From an uncultured Mycobacterium sp. (GTDB taxonomy: Bacteria > Actinomycetota > Actinomycetes > Mycobacteriales > Mycobacteriaceae), in assembly GCA_900078375.1 (NCBI GenBank), contig FLQS01000016.1:45012-109011 (forward strand): a DNA stretch of 64,000 bases. The letters run 5' to 3'. Shown one piece after another: positions 42,798 through 52,845 of the stretch; the first letter of the stretch is position 1, and each line of letters starts with the position of its first letter. Below the pieces are notes generated by a model, which had not been told where the DNA came from, did no database searches, and was given only the letters and a program-made list of their open reading frames with translations. The position numbers and the translations under genes were made by a program.

Positions 42798-43474
42798 TCC
42801 AGCCCGAATCGGTAACCGGTTCGGTGCACCGTCCGCACCACCTGCTTGCCCAGCTTGCGACGCAGGTAGTGCACGTACAGATCGACCGCCCCCGTGCTCT
42901 CCGCGCCGTCGAACACCGACTCGAGCAGCTGCGCCCGGCTGAACACCCGCTTCGGCGCGGCCATCAACGCGCCCAGCAGCGATGCCTCCCGCTCGGAGAG
43001 TTCCACCTCGACGCCGGCAGGGGTGACTCCGGCCACCCGGCGGGTGACCCGGTCGAGGCGCAGACCGCCGGCCTGCACCACGGTCGCCGCGCTGTCGGCG
43101 CGCCGGACCAGGGCCCGGACGCGGGCCAGCAGTTCGGGAATCTCGAACGGTTTGACCAGGTAGTCCTGGGCACCGGCGTCCAAGCCTTCGACACGGTCCT
43201 CGATCGATCCGCGGGCGGTGAGGATCAGCGCAGGTGTCGCGATCCCGCGCGACCTCAGCAGCGCCACCAGGTCCGAGCCGTCCATCACCGGGAGCCCACG
43301 GTCGACGATCATCGCGTCGTACTCGCCGGTCAATCCGCGGTGCATGCCCTGCTGGCCGTCGTAGGCGGCGTCGATCCGATAGCCCTGCTCGGTGAACAGT
43401 TCGACGAGCATCGCACTGAGCGCACGGTCATCCTCGATCACCAGCAGTGCGGGTGACAGATTCCGGGCGGACAC
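42794..43474 (-). CDS. OmpR/PhoB-type response regulator
   Basis: 226 residues from GTG 43474. Receiver: VIEDDRAL (Asp15-Asp16), phospho-acceptor Asp58 in MIVDRGLPVMDG, Lys in YLVKPF. Winged helix: VELSEREASLLGALMAAPKRVFSRAQLLESVF and VDLYVHYLRRKLG. The start is uncertain: no ribosome site is visible, and a TTG at 43495 would add seven residues. Coupled to the kinase. Copy 2 of the 23-bp box lies 43 bp upstream, so it probably regulates itself, apbE and the operon at 33144. Confidence 0.88.
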   Translation of the reverse strand: MSARNLSPALLVIEDDRALSAMLVELFTEQGYRIDAAYDGQQGMHRGLTGEYDAMIVDRGLPVMDGSDLVALLRSRGIATPALILTARGSIEDRVEGLDAGAQDYLVKPFEIPELLARVRALVRRADSAATVVQAGGLRLDRVTRRVAGVTPAGVEVELSEREASLLGALMAAPKRVFSRAQLLESVFDGAESTGAVDLYVHYLRRKLGKQVVRTVHRTGYRFGLE

Positions 43475-43516
43475 GTAGCGAGGGTGCCATGCCAACGGCC
43501 CACACCGCGCACAAAA

Positions 43517-43539
43517 CAGTTCTTACAGCGCTCAAAGAA
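43517..43539. promoter_or_regulatory. 23-bp box, copy 2
   Basis: Same 5' CAGTTCTTACAGC and 3' TCAAAGAA as copy 1, differing only at two central bases (GC for CT). It sits between the divergent response regulator and ApbE genes, about 55 bp before the ApbE start. Confidence 0.65.
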
Positions 43540-43592
43540 TGTCCCCTCACCATGGCTGCCATGACGTCACCTGACTCTGGGCCCCGCGGCTC

Positions 43593-44507
43593 GTGAGCCA
43601 ATCTGCGCTGATCAACCTCGCCCAGTCCGAGTGGACCAGGTGGAGTACCGGCATGCATCTGCTGGTCACCGAACCTGCGGCGCTGTCAGCGGCGCGGGCG
43701 ATCGTCGATACCGTCCTCGATGACGTCGAGGACGCCGCGTCGCGGTTCCGGCCCGACTCCGAGATCTGCGCGCTGGCCGCCGCGGGCGGGGTCCGCACAG
43801 CGGTCAGCCCGGTTCTCGCCGACCTCATCGATGCCGCCCTCGCCGCGGCCCGCTGGACCGGTGGCGACGTTGATCCGACCGTCGGCGCTGCGATGATCGC
43901 GCTGGGTTACGACCGCGATATCGCCGAACTCGATCCGTCGACCTCGCGGTTGAGTTCGCTCACGATTCCTTCCGACTGGTCGATGGTCGAGTTCGACGGG
44001 AGCAGCGTGCGACTACCCGACGGTGTGCTGCTCGACCTCGGCGCCACCGCTAAGGCGGTGACCGCCGACTGGTGCGCGCAACGCGTCCACGCTCAGACCG
44101 GCAGCGGCGTTCTGGTCAATCTCGGCGGCGACATCGCCACGGCGGGAGCCCCTCCCGACAGCGGTTGGCATGTCCTGGTGCAGGACACCGACGACGACCC
44201 GCCCTGCCAGGTCGCGCTGGGCGCCGACACCGGCCTGGCCACCTCGAGCACCCGCCGCAGACAGTGGTGGCGCGACGGTGACCTGGTCCACCACATCGTC
44301 GACCCCCGGACCGGCCGCTCGGCCGAACCGGTGTGGCGCAGTGTCAGTGTCGCGGCAGCCAGCTGCCTGGCTGCCAACACGATCAGCACAGCGGCGATCA
44401 TCCGTGGCCACCGTGCCCCGGATTGGATTGCCACGCTGGGTGTTCCGGCCCGGCTGATCGACCGCACCGGCGCGGTGCGCACCATAGGAAGATGGCCGCA
44501 GTCGTGA
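43593..44507 (+). CDS. apbE: FAD:protein FMN transferase (ApbE)
   Basis: 304 residues. ApbE landmarks: an N-terminal region from FRPDSEIC, DPTVGAAM, LDLGATAKAVTADW, GVLVNLGGDIATAG, then HHIVDPRTGRSA and SVSVAAASCLAANTISTAAI. It attaches FMN through a phosphodiester bond to Thr/Ser of target proteins. No signal peptide is evident. GTG 43593 has no strong ribosome site. It overlaps the ferredoxin gene by GTGA. The covalent flavin acceptor protein is not found in this window. Confidence 0.88.
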   Translation: MSQSALINLAQSEWTRWSTGMHLLVTEPAALSAARAIVDTVLDDVEDAASRFRPDSEICALAAAGGVRTAVSPVLADLIDAALAAARWTGGDVDPTVGAAMIALGYDRDIAELDPSTSRLSSLTIPSDWSMVEFDGSSVRLPDGVLLDLGATAKAVTADWCAQRVHAQTGSGVLVNLGGDIATAGAPPDSGWHVLVQDTDDDPPCQVALGADTGLATSSTRRRQWWRDGDLVHHIVDPRTGRSAEPVWRSVSVAAASCLAANTISTAAIIRGHRAPDWIATLGVPARLIDRTGAVRTIGRWPQS

Positions 44508-44722
44508 GCGAGGCCGGCAGTCGTCTGCACATCGACTGGACCCGCTGCGACGGCCGCGGCCTGTGCACCGAGCTGCTGCCCGACGTGTTCACCCGCGACG
44601 ACTGGGGCTACCCGCTGGCGCGAGACGGCTCTCGGGAGCCGGCGATCCCGCCGGAGGCGGCGAAGTTCGCGAAGGCTGCGGTCAAGCGCTGCCCGCGGCT
44701 GGCGCTGCGGCTGCTGGACTGA
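44504..44722 (+). CDS. Small ferredoxin with three cluster cysteines
   Basis: 72 residues from GTG 44504 (an ATG at 44492 is possible). CDGRGLC near the start and KRCP near the end give C-x5-C...C-P, the mycobacterial ferredoxin type with Arg at the position of the second cluster ligand. It should carry a [3Fe-4S] or an atypical [4Fe-4S] cluster. Overlaps the ApbE stop. In mycobacteria such ferredoxins often serve P450s, but here the context is flavin-based electron transfer. Confidence 0.8.
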   Translation: MSEAGSRLHIDWTRCDGRGLCTELLPDVFTRDDWGYPLARDGSREPAIPPEAAKFAKAAVKRCPRLALRLLD

Positions 44723-44802
44723 CCGCCCCTTCGACGGCACCGGAAGCCGTTGCCATGTCCAGCTTCTGGACGGCCCCGTCCGCTTTGTCCAGAGATTTGG
44801 CA

Positions 44803-44822
44803 CAGCAAATGAATTTTTGCTG
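44803..44822. promoter_or_regulatory. Inverted repeat CAGCAAA-N6-TTTGCTG
   Basis: Perfect 7-bp arms around an AT-rich spacer, 77-96 bp before the cellulase start. Either an operator of the cellulase gene or a weak terminator after the ferredoxin; there is no T run after it, which favours an operator. Confidence 0.4.
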
Positions 44823-44840
44823 CGCGCTTCCGCGAAATGC

Positions 44841-44884
44841 GTGACAACTCCTGGCCCTTCAGCAAAGCTGTGACAACGCTTGGC
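44841..44884 (+). repeat. Direct repeat GTGACAACKCYTGGC, two copies
   Basis: Copies at 44841-44855 and 44870-44884, 29 bp apart, differing at two bases. The second ends 15 bp before the cellulase start codon and so lies in the leader or promoter. Likely regulatory. Confidence 0.4.
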
Positions 44885-44898
44885 GGAAGGGCAGAGCA

Positions 44899-47800
44899 AT
44901 GGATACTTCGACGCACCAGACCGGTTGTGGCGCTACGGCCAACCACAAGGGGAAGAAGCGAGGCGCGCTTCGCCGCCCTCGCAGGCAGCCCTATTCCTGG
45001 CTGGGTGTCGGCGCGCTAAGCCTTGGTGTCGGCGCAGCCCTGGCTACCGGCTCGGGGGTGGCACGTGCTGATACCGCCGCTGACGGCGGTGCCACATCCG
45101 GTAGCTCGTCGACGGGTGCCCATTCCGCGCGGCCGGCCTCGAGGTCGGGCGCGCCGAACGGCTCCTCGACACGGAAGCCGAAACCCAACTCAGCCGGTGC
45201 GCTAACTTCGCCGACTACCAAGCTGTCGGCATCGGGCAACAAGTCATCCGGGGTCGGCAGTTCCAGCCAGCCCGACGTCGGCGACTCAGTCAGCAACGCC
45301 CTGTCCGAATCGGCTGCGGCGGCGCCGGCCCCAGCGAAGGAGAGCGCCGCAAAGACAGCGGCGGCGGGATCTGTGCCGTCGAACCTGATCCATCTCCCAG
45401 CGCTGCCCACGCCGGCGCAGGTACTGCGGGCATTGGGATTCGCGCCGGGCGTCCCGAGGGCGCCCGTTGGTAATCCGATACAGGATCTGCTGTGGGGGTT
45501 GTACCGACTGCTGGGCATTCCGCAGCCGACCGGAAAGCCAAGCCTGTCGATCGCCGACACCACTGTCGCCGAAGGCAACACCGGCACCACCAACGCCACC
45601 TTCACCGTCACCCTGTCCAAGGCGTCCACCACACCGGTCACCGTGAAGTACACGACCTCCAACGGCACCGCCACCGCCGGCGCCGACTACACCGCCACCA
45701 CCGGCACGCTGACCTTCGCCGCGGGCGTCACCTCCCAAACCGTCGCCGTCATAGTCACCGGCGACACCGCCGTCGAACCGACCGAAACCTTCACCGTCGC
45801 CCTCACCAACCCCGCCGGCGCCACCATCGCCCGGACCACCGCGACGGCCACCATCACCAACGACGACGTCGCGACGACACCGGGGCTGAGCATCTCCGAT
45901 GCATCGGCGACCGAACCCGGTTCAGCGGGCATGGCCGCGGGCTTCCTGCACACCTCGGGCAACCAGATCCTCGACTCGCAGGGCACGCCGGTACAGATTT
46001 CGGGAGTCAACTGGTTCGGCGCGGAAAGCGCCAACGGCGTGCCGGACGGGCTGTGGACCCGCAACTACAAAGACATGATCGATCAGATGTCAGCCCAGGG
46101 ATTCAACACAATTCGCATCCCTTACTCCAGCGAGATGCTGCACACCACCGCCGCACCGTCAGGCATCAACTACAGCCTGAACCCGGACCTGCAAGGGCTT
46201 TCCCGCCTGCAAGTGCTGGATCAGATCATCGCCTACGCCGGGCAGGACGGGATGCGGGTCATCCTCGACCACCACCGCAGCACCGCCGGCGCGGGAACGA
46301 GTGAGAACGGGCTCTGGTACAACACCCAATACTCCGAAGACCAATGGGTCTCCGACTGGCAGATGCTGGCAACGCGCTACAAGGACAATCCGACCGTCAT
46401 CGGCTTCGATCTACACAACGAGCCCTACAACGGGACCTGGGGCGGCGGCGGCGCGAACGACTGGGCGCGCGCGGCGGAGCGAGCCGGAAACGCTGTCCTG
46501 CAGGCGAATCCGAATCTGCTGCTCTTCGTCGAAGGCGTGGGCACCTACCAGGGGGAGAGCTATTGGTGGGGCGGCAATCTGATGGGTGTGAAGGACCGTC
46601 CGATCGTGCTCAGCGTGCCCAACCGGGTCGTCTACTCACCGCATGACTACCCGAACTCCGTGTATGCCCAACCGTGGTTCCAGACCGCCAATTTCGGCGC
46701 CGACCTGCCCAACGTCTTCCGCAAGGCCTGGGGCTACATCTACGAGGACAACATCGCGCCGATCTACGTCGGTGAGTTCGGCACCAAACTTTCCGACCCC
46801 AAGGATGCCGTCTGGTTTGAGGCCCTCACGTCCTACCTGTCGGGCGATTTCGACAACAACGGCACGGTCGACATCGCGGCCGGGACTGAAGACATGAGTT
46901 GGACGTTCTGGTCGTGGAACCCCAATTCCGGTGATACCGGCGGTATTCTGGCCGACGACTGGAAGACGATCAACCAGAACAAGATGGCCTACCTGACGCC
47001 GATCGAGTTCACCGGAGGCAGCGGCACGTCGGTGGCGTCGTTCGTGGTGACGCTGGCCGCGCCGTCCAGTCAGAAGGTGACGGTGCAATACGCGACGTCG
47101 AACGGCACCGCGACCGCAGGCCTCGACTACCTCAGCGTCACGGGGACAGTCACTTTCGCGCCAGGCGAGACTCAGAAGATCATCACCGTTCCGGTGAAGA
47201 GCGATTCCCTGGCGGAAAGCAGTGAGACGTTCACCGTCATGTTGTCGAATCCCTCGGGGGCGACACTCACCGACGCGGCCGGCATGGGAACGATCCTCGA
47301 CCGGCCGGTGGGCACAACAACCGGAGGTGGCACGCAGACACCACCCAGCGATCCGGCCGACCCCGGGATGCCGATGCCCGATCCCCCCGCAAGCGGCCAG
47401 TACACCGACATCATGTCGTTCGGCATGTTCCACGGCAGCAGCCACACGGGCATGGACGCGCTCGCGGGCGGCCGGACGGCCATCACGACCGAGGCGCTGG
47501 TCGCCTACAACGACCAGCGCAAATTCGCCGGGCTGACACCGGTGACCCTCGAGGACGTAGGCAATTGGGCGTTCGCCAACAAACTGACCAACAACGCGCA
47601 GGCGTGGAACAACGATCTGCAGGGCGTCGGCCTCTACTACGCGATGCAGGGCGCCAAAGTGGGGTGGATCGCCGACGACAAGTTCGACCCGCAGGTTGTC
47701 GCGGATATCGAACGAACAGCGCGGCTCGGCTCAGCAGCGAGTGTCATGGCCATGGTGGCCGAGTACGGTCATGTCGGTTTCGCCGAGTACTTGATGGACA

Positions 47801-48111
47801 GCGGCGGTGAGACGGCCTTCATCGACACCCTGAAAATGGAGCCGCACTATGGCGGATGGATGCACGACCGGGCGAACGGCCGACTCGTCCTCGAGGGTTC
47901 CGCTACCGCCCACGACGTGAACCATTTGACGGTTCTCAGTCACGATCAGGCGCAACCGTTCATGAACGACACCTGGGACTGGCCGCAGTGGCCCGCACTG
48001 GACGTCTCGCACAAGCGGGTGATCGAGTACTTCCAGAGCATGGTGGCGCTCGGGAATCCGCTGGGGGCCAACTTGACTGCGCTTGACGGCTCGGCAGCCA
48101 TGTCGCTCTGA
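44899..48111 (+). CDS. Secreted GH5 cellulase with Calx-beta domains and unknown C-terminal domain
   Basis: 1070 residues. Signal/anchor near 33-55 after a long basic start, a Ser/Ala-rich linker, Calx-beta domain at about 213-327, GH5 domain at about 348-695 with acid/base Glu508 (DLHNEPYNG) and nucleophile Glu626 (YVGEFGTK). A Calx-beta body (about 705-801) follows, then a Pro linker and an unrecognised 236-residue C-terminal domain from 835. The first strand of the second Calx-beta (LSISDASATEP) precedes the GH5 domain, so GH5 appears inserted into it. Would cleave beta-1,4-glucans outside the cell. Ribosome site GGAAGGG. Confidence 0.85.
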   Translation: MDTSTHQTGCGATANHKGKKRGALRRPRRQPYSWLGVGALSLGVGAALATGSGVARADTAADGGATSGSSSTGAHSARPASRSGAPNGSSTRKPKPNSAGALTSPTTKLSASGNKSSGVGSSSQPDVGDSVSNALSESAAAAPAPAKESAAKTAAAGSVPSNLIHLPALPTPAQVLRALGFAPGVPRAPVGNPIQDLLWGLYRLLGIPQPTGKPSLSIADTTVAEGNTGTTNATFTVTLSKASTTPVTVKYTTSNGTATAGADYTATTGTLTFAAGVTSQTVAVIVTGDTAVEPTETFTVALTNPAGATIARTTATATITNDDVATTPGLSISDASATEPGSAGMAAGFLHTSGNQILDSQGTPVQISGVNWFGAESANGVPDGLWTRNYKDMIDQMSAQGFNTIRIPYSSEMLHTTAAPSGINYSLNPDLQGLSRLQVLDQIIAYAGQDGMRVILDHHRSTAGAGTSENGLWYNTQYSEDQWVSDWQMLATRYKDNPTVIGFDLHNEPYNGTWGGGGANDWARAAERAGNAVLQANPNLLLFVEGVGTYQGESYWWGGNLMGVKDRPIVLSVPNRVVYSPHDYPNSVYAQPWFQTANFGADLPNVFRKAWGYIYEDNIAPIYVGEFGTKLSDPKDAVWFEALTSYLSGDFDNNGTVDIAAGTEDMSWTFWSWNPNSGDTGGILADDWKTINQNKMAYLTPIEFTGGSGTSVASFVVTLAAPSSQKVTVQYATSNGTATAGLDYLSVTGTVTFAPGETQKIITVPVKSDSLAESSETFTVMLSNPSGATLTDAAGMGTILDRPVGTTTGGGTQTPPSDPADPGMPMPDPPASGQYTDIMSFGMFHGSSHTGMDALAGGRTAITTEALVAYNDQRKFAGLTPVTLEDVGNWAFANKLTNNAQAWNNDLQGVGLYYAMQGAKVGWIADDKFDPQVVADIERTARLGSAASVMAMVAEYGHVGFAEYLMDSGGETAFIDTLKMEPHYGGWMHDRANGRLVLEGSATAHDVNHLTVLSHDQAQPFMNDTWDWPQWPALDVSHKRVIEYFQSMVALGNPLGANLTALDGSAAMSL

Positions 48112-48113
48112 GC

Positions 48114-49432
48114 CTAACCGACCAGGCGGGCGATCGAGCGCAGCGGGATGTGCAGCCAGCTCGGCCGGAACCGCGCTTCGTAGGCCGCCTCGTACACCGC
48201 CTTGTCCAGCTCGTAGGCCGCGAGCACGGTGGCATGGTCACGCGGGTCGGTCTCGGATTCGGCGGCATACCCGTCGCAGAACGACGCGCAGTTGCGATCC
48301 ACCCACTCCTTGGCGCGGGCGGCCAGCTGCCGGTCGTCGGGCTGGTCGATCAGTTGTTGATAGGCCGCGTATTCGAACGACCGCAGCATCCCGGCGATAT
48401 CGCGCAGCGCCGAGTCCGGCTTGCGCCGCTCGTCCAGCGGCTGACCCGGCTCCCCTTCGAAGTCGATCAGCAGCCAGCCCTCCGGGGTGCGCAGTGCCTG
48501 GCCGAGGTGCAGATCGCCGTGCACGCGCTGCACGGTGATCGGCTCGTCGTCCAGCTTCCCGTAGCGCTCCTCGATGGCAGGCAGAAACTCCGCGAGATCC
48601 GGTGCCGCCGCAGCAGCGCTCGCCAGCCGCGCACGCATCACGTCGACCGGCAGCACAGCCGTCGAGGTACCCAACTCCTGGGCCAGCGTGGCGTGCACCG
48701 ACGCGACCGCCTCGCCCAATCGGTATGCCTCGCCGGCGAAATCACCACCGACCTCATAAGCGTACAAGTCACCCTCGGCATACAGGTCGCGGGTGCTCGC
48801 GGTGGCCATCGTCCAGCCTTCCGCTGAGTTCGCGGCGTAGGCCGTCACCATGCCCAGCGAGCAGGGCCGGCCGTTCTCGTTGGTCTCGAATGACCCGAGA
48901 AGCCTTGCCACATGGGGATTTCCGGCTCGGCCCAGCACCCGATTGAGTTCGATATCGGGGTTGATGCCAATGGAGACCCGGCGGAAAAGCTTGAAGATGG
49001 CCTGGTCGTCGAACACCACGCTGGTGTTGCTCTGCTCGGCGCCGGACACCCGCGGCGCCGCGTCCAGCGGCAGGGTCACGCCAGGTTCCTTGGTGAAGGT
49101 GATCTCCCCGATCCTGGCCTCCGAGTCGATCAGCGACAGCAGGAACTGCGCCGACGACGGGTCGTAGAGACCGTCGTAACCGGTGTGACCGTCGTCGCCG
49201 CCGATCGTGGCGATGGTGTCGTACTCCAACATGGGAGCTGAATCCCATTGCACCACAACCTGATAACGCTCGGTCGAGTCGTCGGTGTAGGTGACGTCGA
49301 GCAGCGTCAGGTCCAACTGGGATCGTAGCGACACCACCTCGGCGACCTGCACCGAGGACAACGTCCGGCTGCGGCCGGCATACCACCGCTGGGTGGGCAG
49401 CCACTCGATCCAGGGCAAGTTCACCGGTGCGC

Positions 49433-49436
<4 letters not shown>
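48114..49436 (-). CDS. mak: Maltokinase
   Basis: 440 residues. Eukaryotic-kinase-like fold: N-terminal cap with [37 protein letters not shown] in the small lobe, catalytic [13 protein letters not shown] (His-Gly-Asp...Gln) and [17 protein letters not shown]. It phosphorylates maltose to maltose-1-phosphate, feeding GlgE for alpha-glucan synthesis. ATG 49436 overlaps the treS stop by four bases, so TreS and Mak are made together, as is common in mycobacteria. It stops 2 bp from the convergent cellulase stop. Confidence 0.93.
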
Positions 49437-51187
<1,751 letters not shown>

Positions 51188-51315
51188 CTACGTTTCACTA
51201 CCCCAGACTGGCCGAGCCGAATCGTCTCCAGACGTTGTTGTCGTCGCTCACCGTTGTAGTGGTCGCCCGGCCCGGCGGCAACCGGGACTCGAAAATGCTT
51301 GGAGCAGTTAGAGAT

Positions 51316-52302
51316 TTACTCAGCTCCGCGGACGCGGACGCGGACGACGACCTTGCCCTTGGCGGTGCGATTCTCCAGCGAGGCGACGGCGGCGGCCGCT
51401 TCCTCCAGCGGATAGACCTCGGGCTGCGGTGCGGCCAGCTTGCCCGAGATGAGCAGTTCGGCCAAGCCGTCCCACTGCTCCCTCAGCGCACCGGGGTGAC
51501 TCATCGTCCAGGCACCCCAACCGACCCCGACGACGTCGATGTTGTTCAGCAGCAGCCGGTTGACCTTGACGGTAGGGATCTCGCCGCCGGTGAAACCGAC
51601 CACCAGCAGGCGTCCTGCCGGGGCCAGCGAGCGCAGCGAGTCGGTGAACCGGTCGCCGCCGACCGGGTCCATCACGATGTCGACGCCCAAGCCGGCGGTC
51701 AGTTCGGCGACCGCATCCTTGAATCCATCGGCCAGCACGACGTCGGTGGCGCCGGCCGCCCTGGCGACGTCCGCCTTGTCTTCGGTGCTGACCACCGCGA
51801 TCACCCGGCTCGCGCCCAGCGCCGGGGCGAGCCGCAGCGTGGAGGTGCCAATACCGCCGGCCGCGCCGTGCACCAGCACCGTCTCTCCCGCGGCCAGCCG
51901 CGCCCGCACGGTCAGCGCGAAATACACGGTCAGGTCGTTGAACAGCAGCCCGGCGCCCGCCTCGAAGCTCACGTTGTCGGGCAGCGGGAACACCCGCTCT
52001 CCGGTGAGCTCGACCGTCTCGGCCATCGCGCCGGTGATCATCGTCAGGCCGACGACCCGGTCGCCGGCCTTGACCGGAGCGCCATCAGGAGCGGAGCGCA
52101 CCACACCGGCGATCTCGGCGCCGAGGGTGAACGGCAGCTCCGGCTTGTACTGGTAGAGCCCACGGGTCAGCAGGGCGTCGGGGAAGGCCACGCCCGCGGC
52201 GTGGACGTCGACCAGGATCGCACCCTCACCGGATGGTTCGTCGATCTCGACCAGTTGCACCGACTCCGGACCGGCCAGTTCGGTCACCCTTATCGCCCGC
52301 AT
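51316..52302 (-). CDS. Quinone oxidoreductase-like NADPH enzyme (MDR family, zinc-free)
   Basis: 328 residues. GroES-like start (VDVHAAGVAFPDALLTRGLYQYKPELPFTLGAEIAGVV), then a Rossmann domain with VLVHGAAGGIGTSTLRLAPALGA and VDIVMDPVGGD. No zinc cysteines, fitting QOR-type reductases that use NADPH to reduce quinones or enones. Single gene 7 bp downstream of the GreA-like gene on the same strand, so perhaps co-transcribed. Confidence 0.88.
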   Translation of the reverse strand: MRAIRVTELAGPESVQLVEIDEPSGEGAILVDVHAAGVAFPDALLTRGLYQYKPELPFTLGAEIAGVVRSAPDGAPVKAGDRVVGLTMITGAMAETVELTGERVFPLPDNVSFEAGAGLLFNDLTVYFALTVRARLAAGETVLVHGAAGGIGTSTLRLAPALGASRVIAVVSTEDKADVARAAGATDVVLADGFKDAVAELTAGLGVDIVMDPVGGDRFTDSLRSLAPAGRLLVVGFTGGEIPTVKVNRLLLNNIDVVGVGWGAWTMSHPGALREQWDGLAELLISGKLAAPQPEVYPLEEAAAAVASLENRTAKGKVVVRVRVRGAE

Positions 52303-52309
52303 TCCACCT

Positions 52310-52786
52310 CTATCGCTTGTTCGGCAATTCGATGGCGAGCAGATCGACCTGCAGTTCGCCGCGCGGCGTGGAGTAGGTGACGGTCTCGCCGGCCCGTCGC
52401 CCGAACAACGCTAAGCCCAGCGGACTGTCGGCGGTCAGGGTGGTGTCCTCTTCTCCGGCGGGCGTCTCCTCCAGGAAGTTGACGATCCGCATCTGGACCG
52501 GCTCGTCGCCAGGAAAACGCAACGTCACTTGCGTGCCGTTGGGCACCTGGCCCGGGGTGTCCGCATTCCCACCGGCCAGCAGCCAGGTCAGTCGGTTGAT
52601 CTGCTCCTCGACACCGGCCAGATCCTCGGAGCGCTGCAGCGCGTCGGCGGCGTCCCCACGGTCCCCGACGGTGTCGGCGTCGCCCTGCAGTTCGGCGCGG
52701 AGTTGATCGCGACGCTGGCGCAGCTCGGCCAGCTCCTCTTCAATTCGGTCGCTTTCCTCACTGGTGAAATTCGTGTCCTGGCTCAT
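52310..52786 (-). CDS. GreA/GreB-family factor
   Basis: 158 residues. N-terminal coiled coil (SDRIEEELAELRQRRDQLRAELQGD and AADALQRSEDLAGVEEQINRL) and C-terminal FKBP-like domain ending ADSPLGLALFGRRAGETVTYSTPRGE, the GreA-family signature. The coil tip keeps acidic residues (GDADTVGDRGD), so it may reach the RNA polymerase channel. It is probably not the housekeeping GreA: it lacks the usual opening. ATG 52786 chosen over an in-frame TTG. Confidence 0.82.
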   Translation of the reverse strand: MSQDTNFTSEESDRIEEELAELRQRRDQLRAELQGDADTVGDRGDAADALQRSEDLAGVEEQINRLTWLLAGGNADTPGQVPNGTQVTLRFPGDEPVQMRIVNFLEETPAGEEDTTLTADSPLGLALFGRRAGETVTYSTPRGELQVDLLAIELPNKR

Positions 52787-52845
52787 GCTCGACAACGTAC
52801 CCCCGGGAGAACGCCTTGTGGTGGCGATGGACCGTACTGCGCTAC

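Noticed and set aside
43551..43595. Short upstream frame (14 codons) ending on the ApbE start as a regulatory leader peptide
   Set aside because: No ribosome site and no attenuator structure; overlap of its TGA with the GTG is probably chance.
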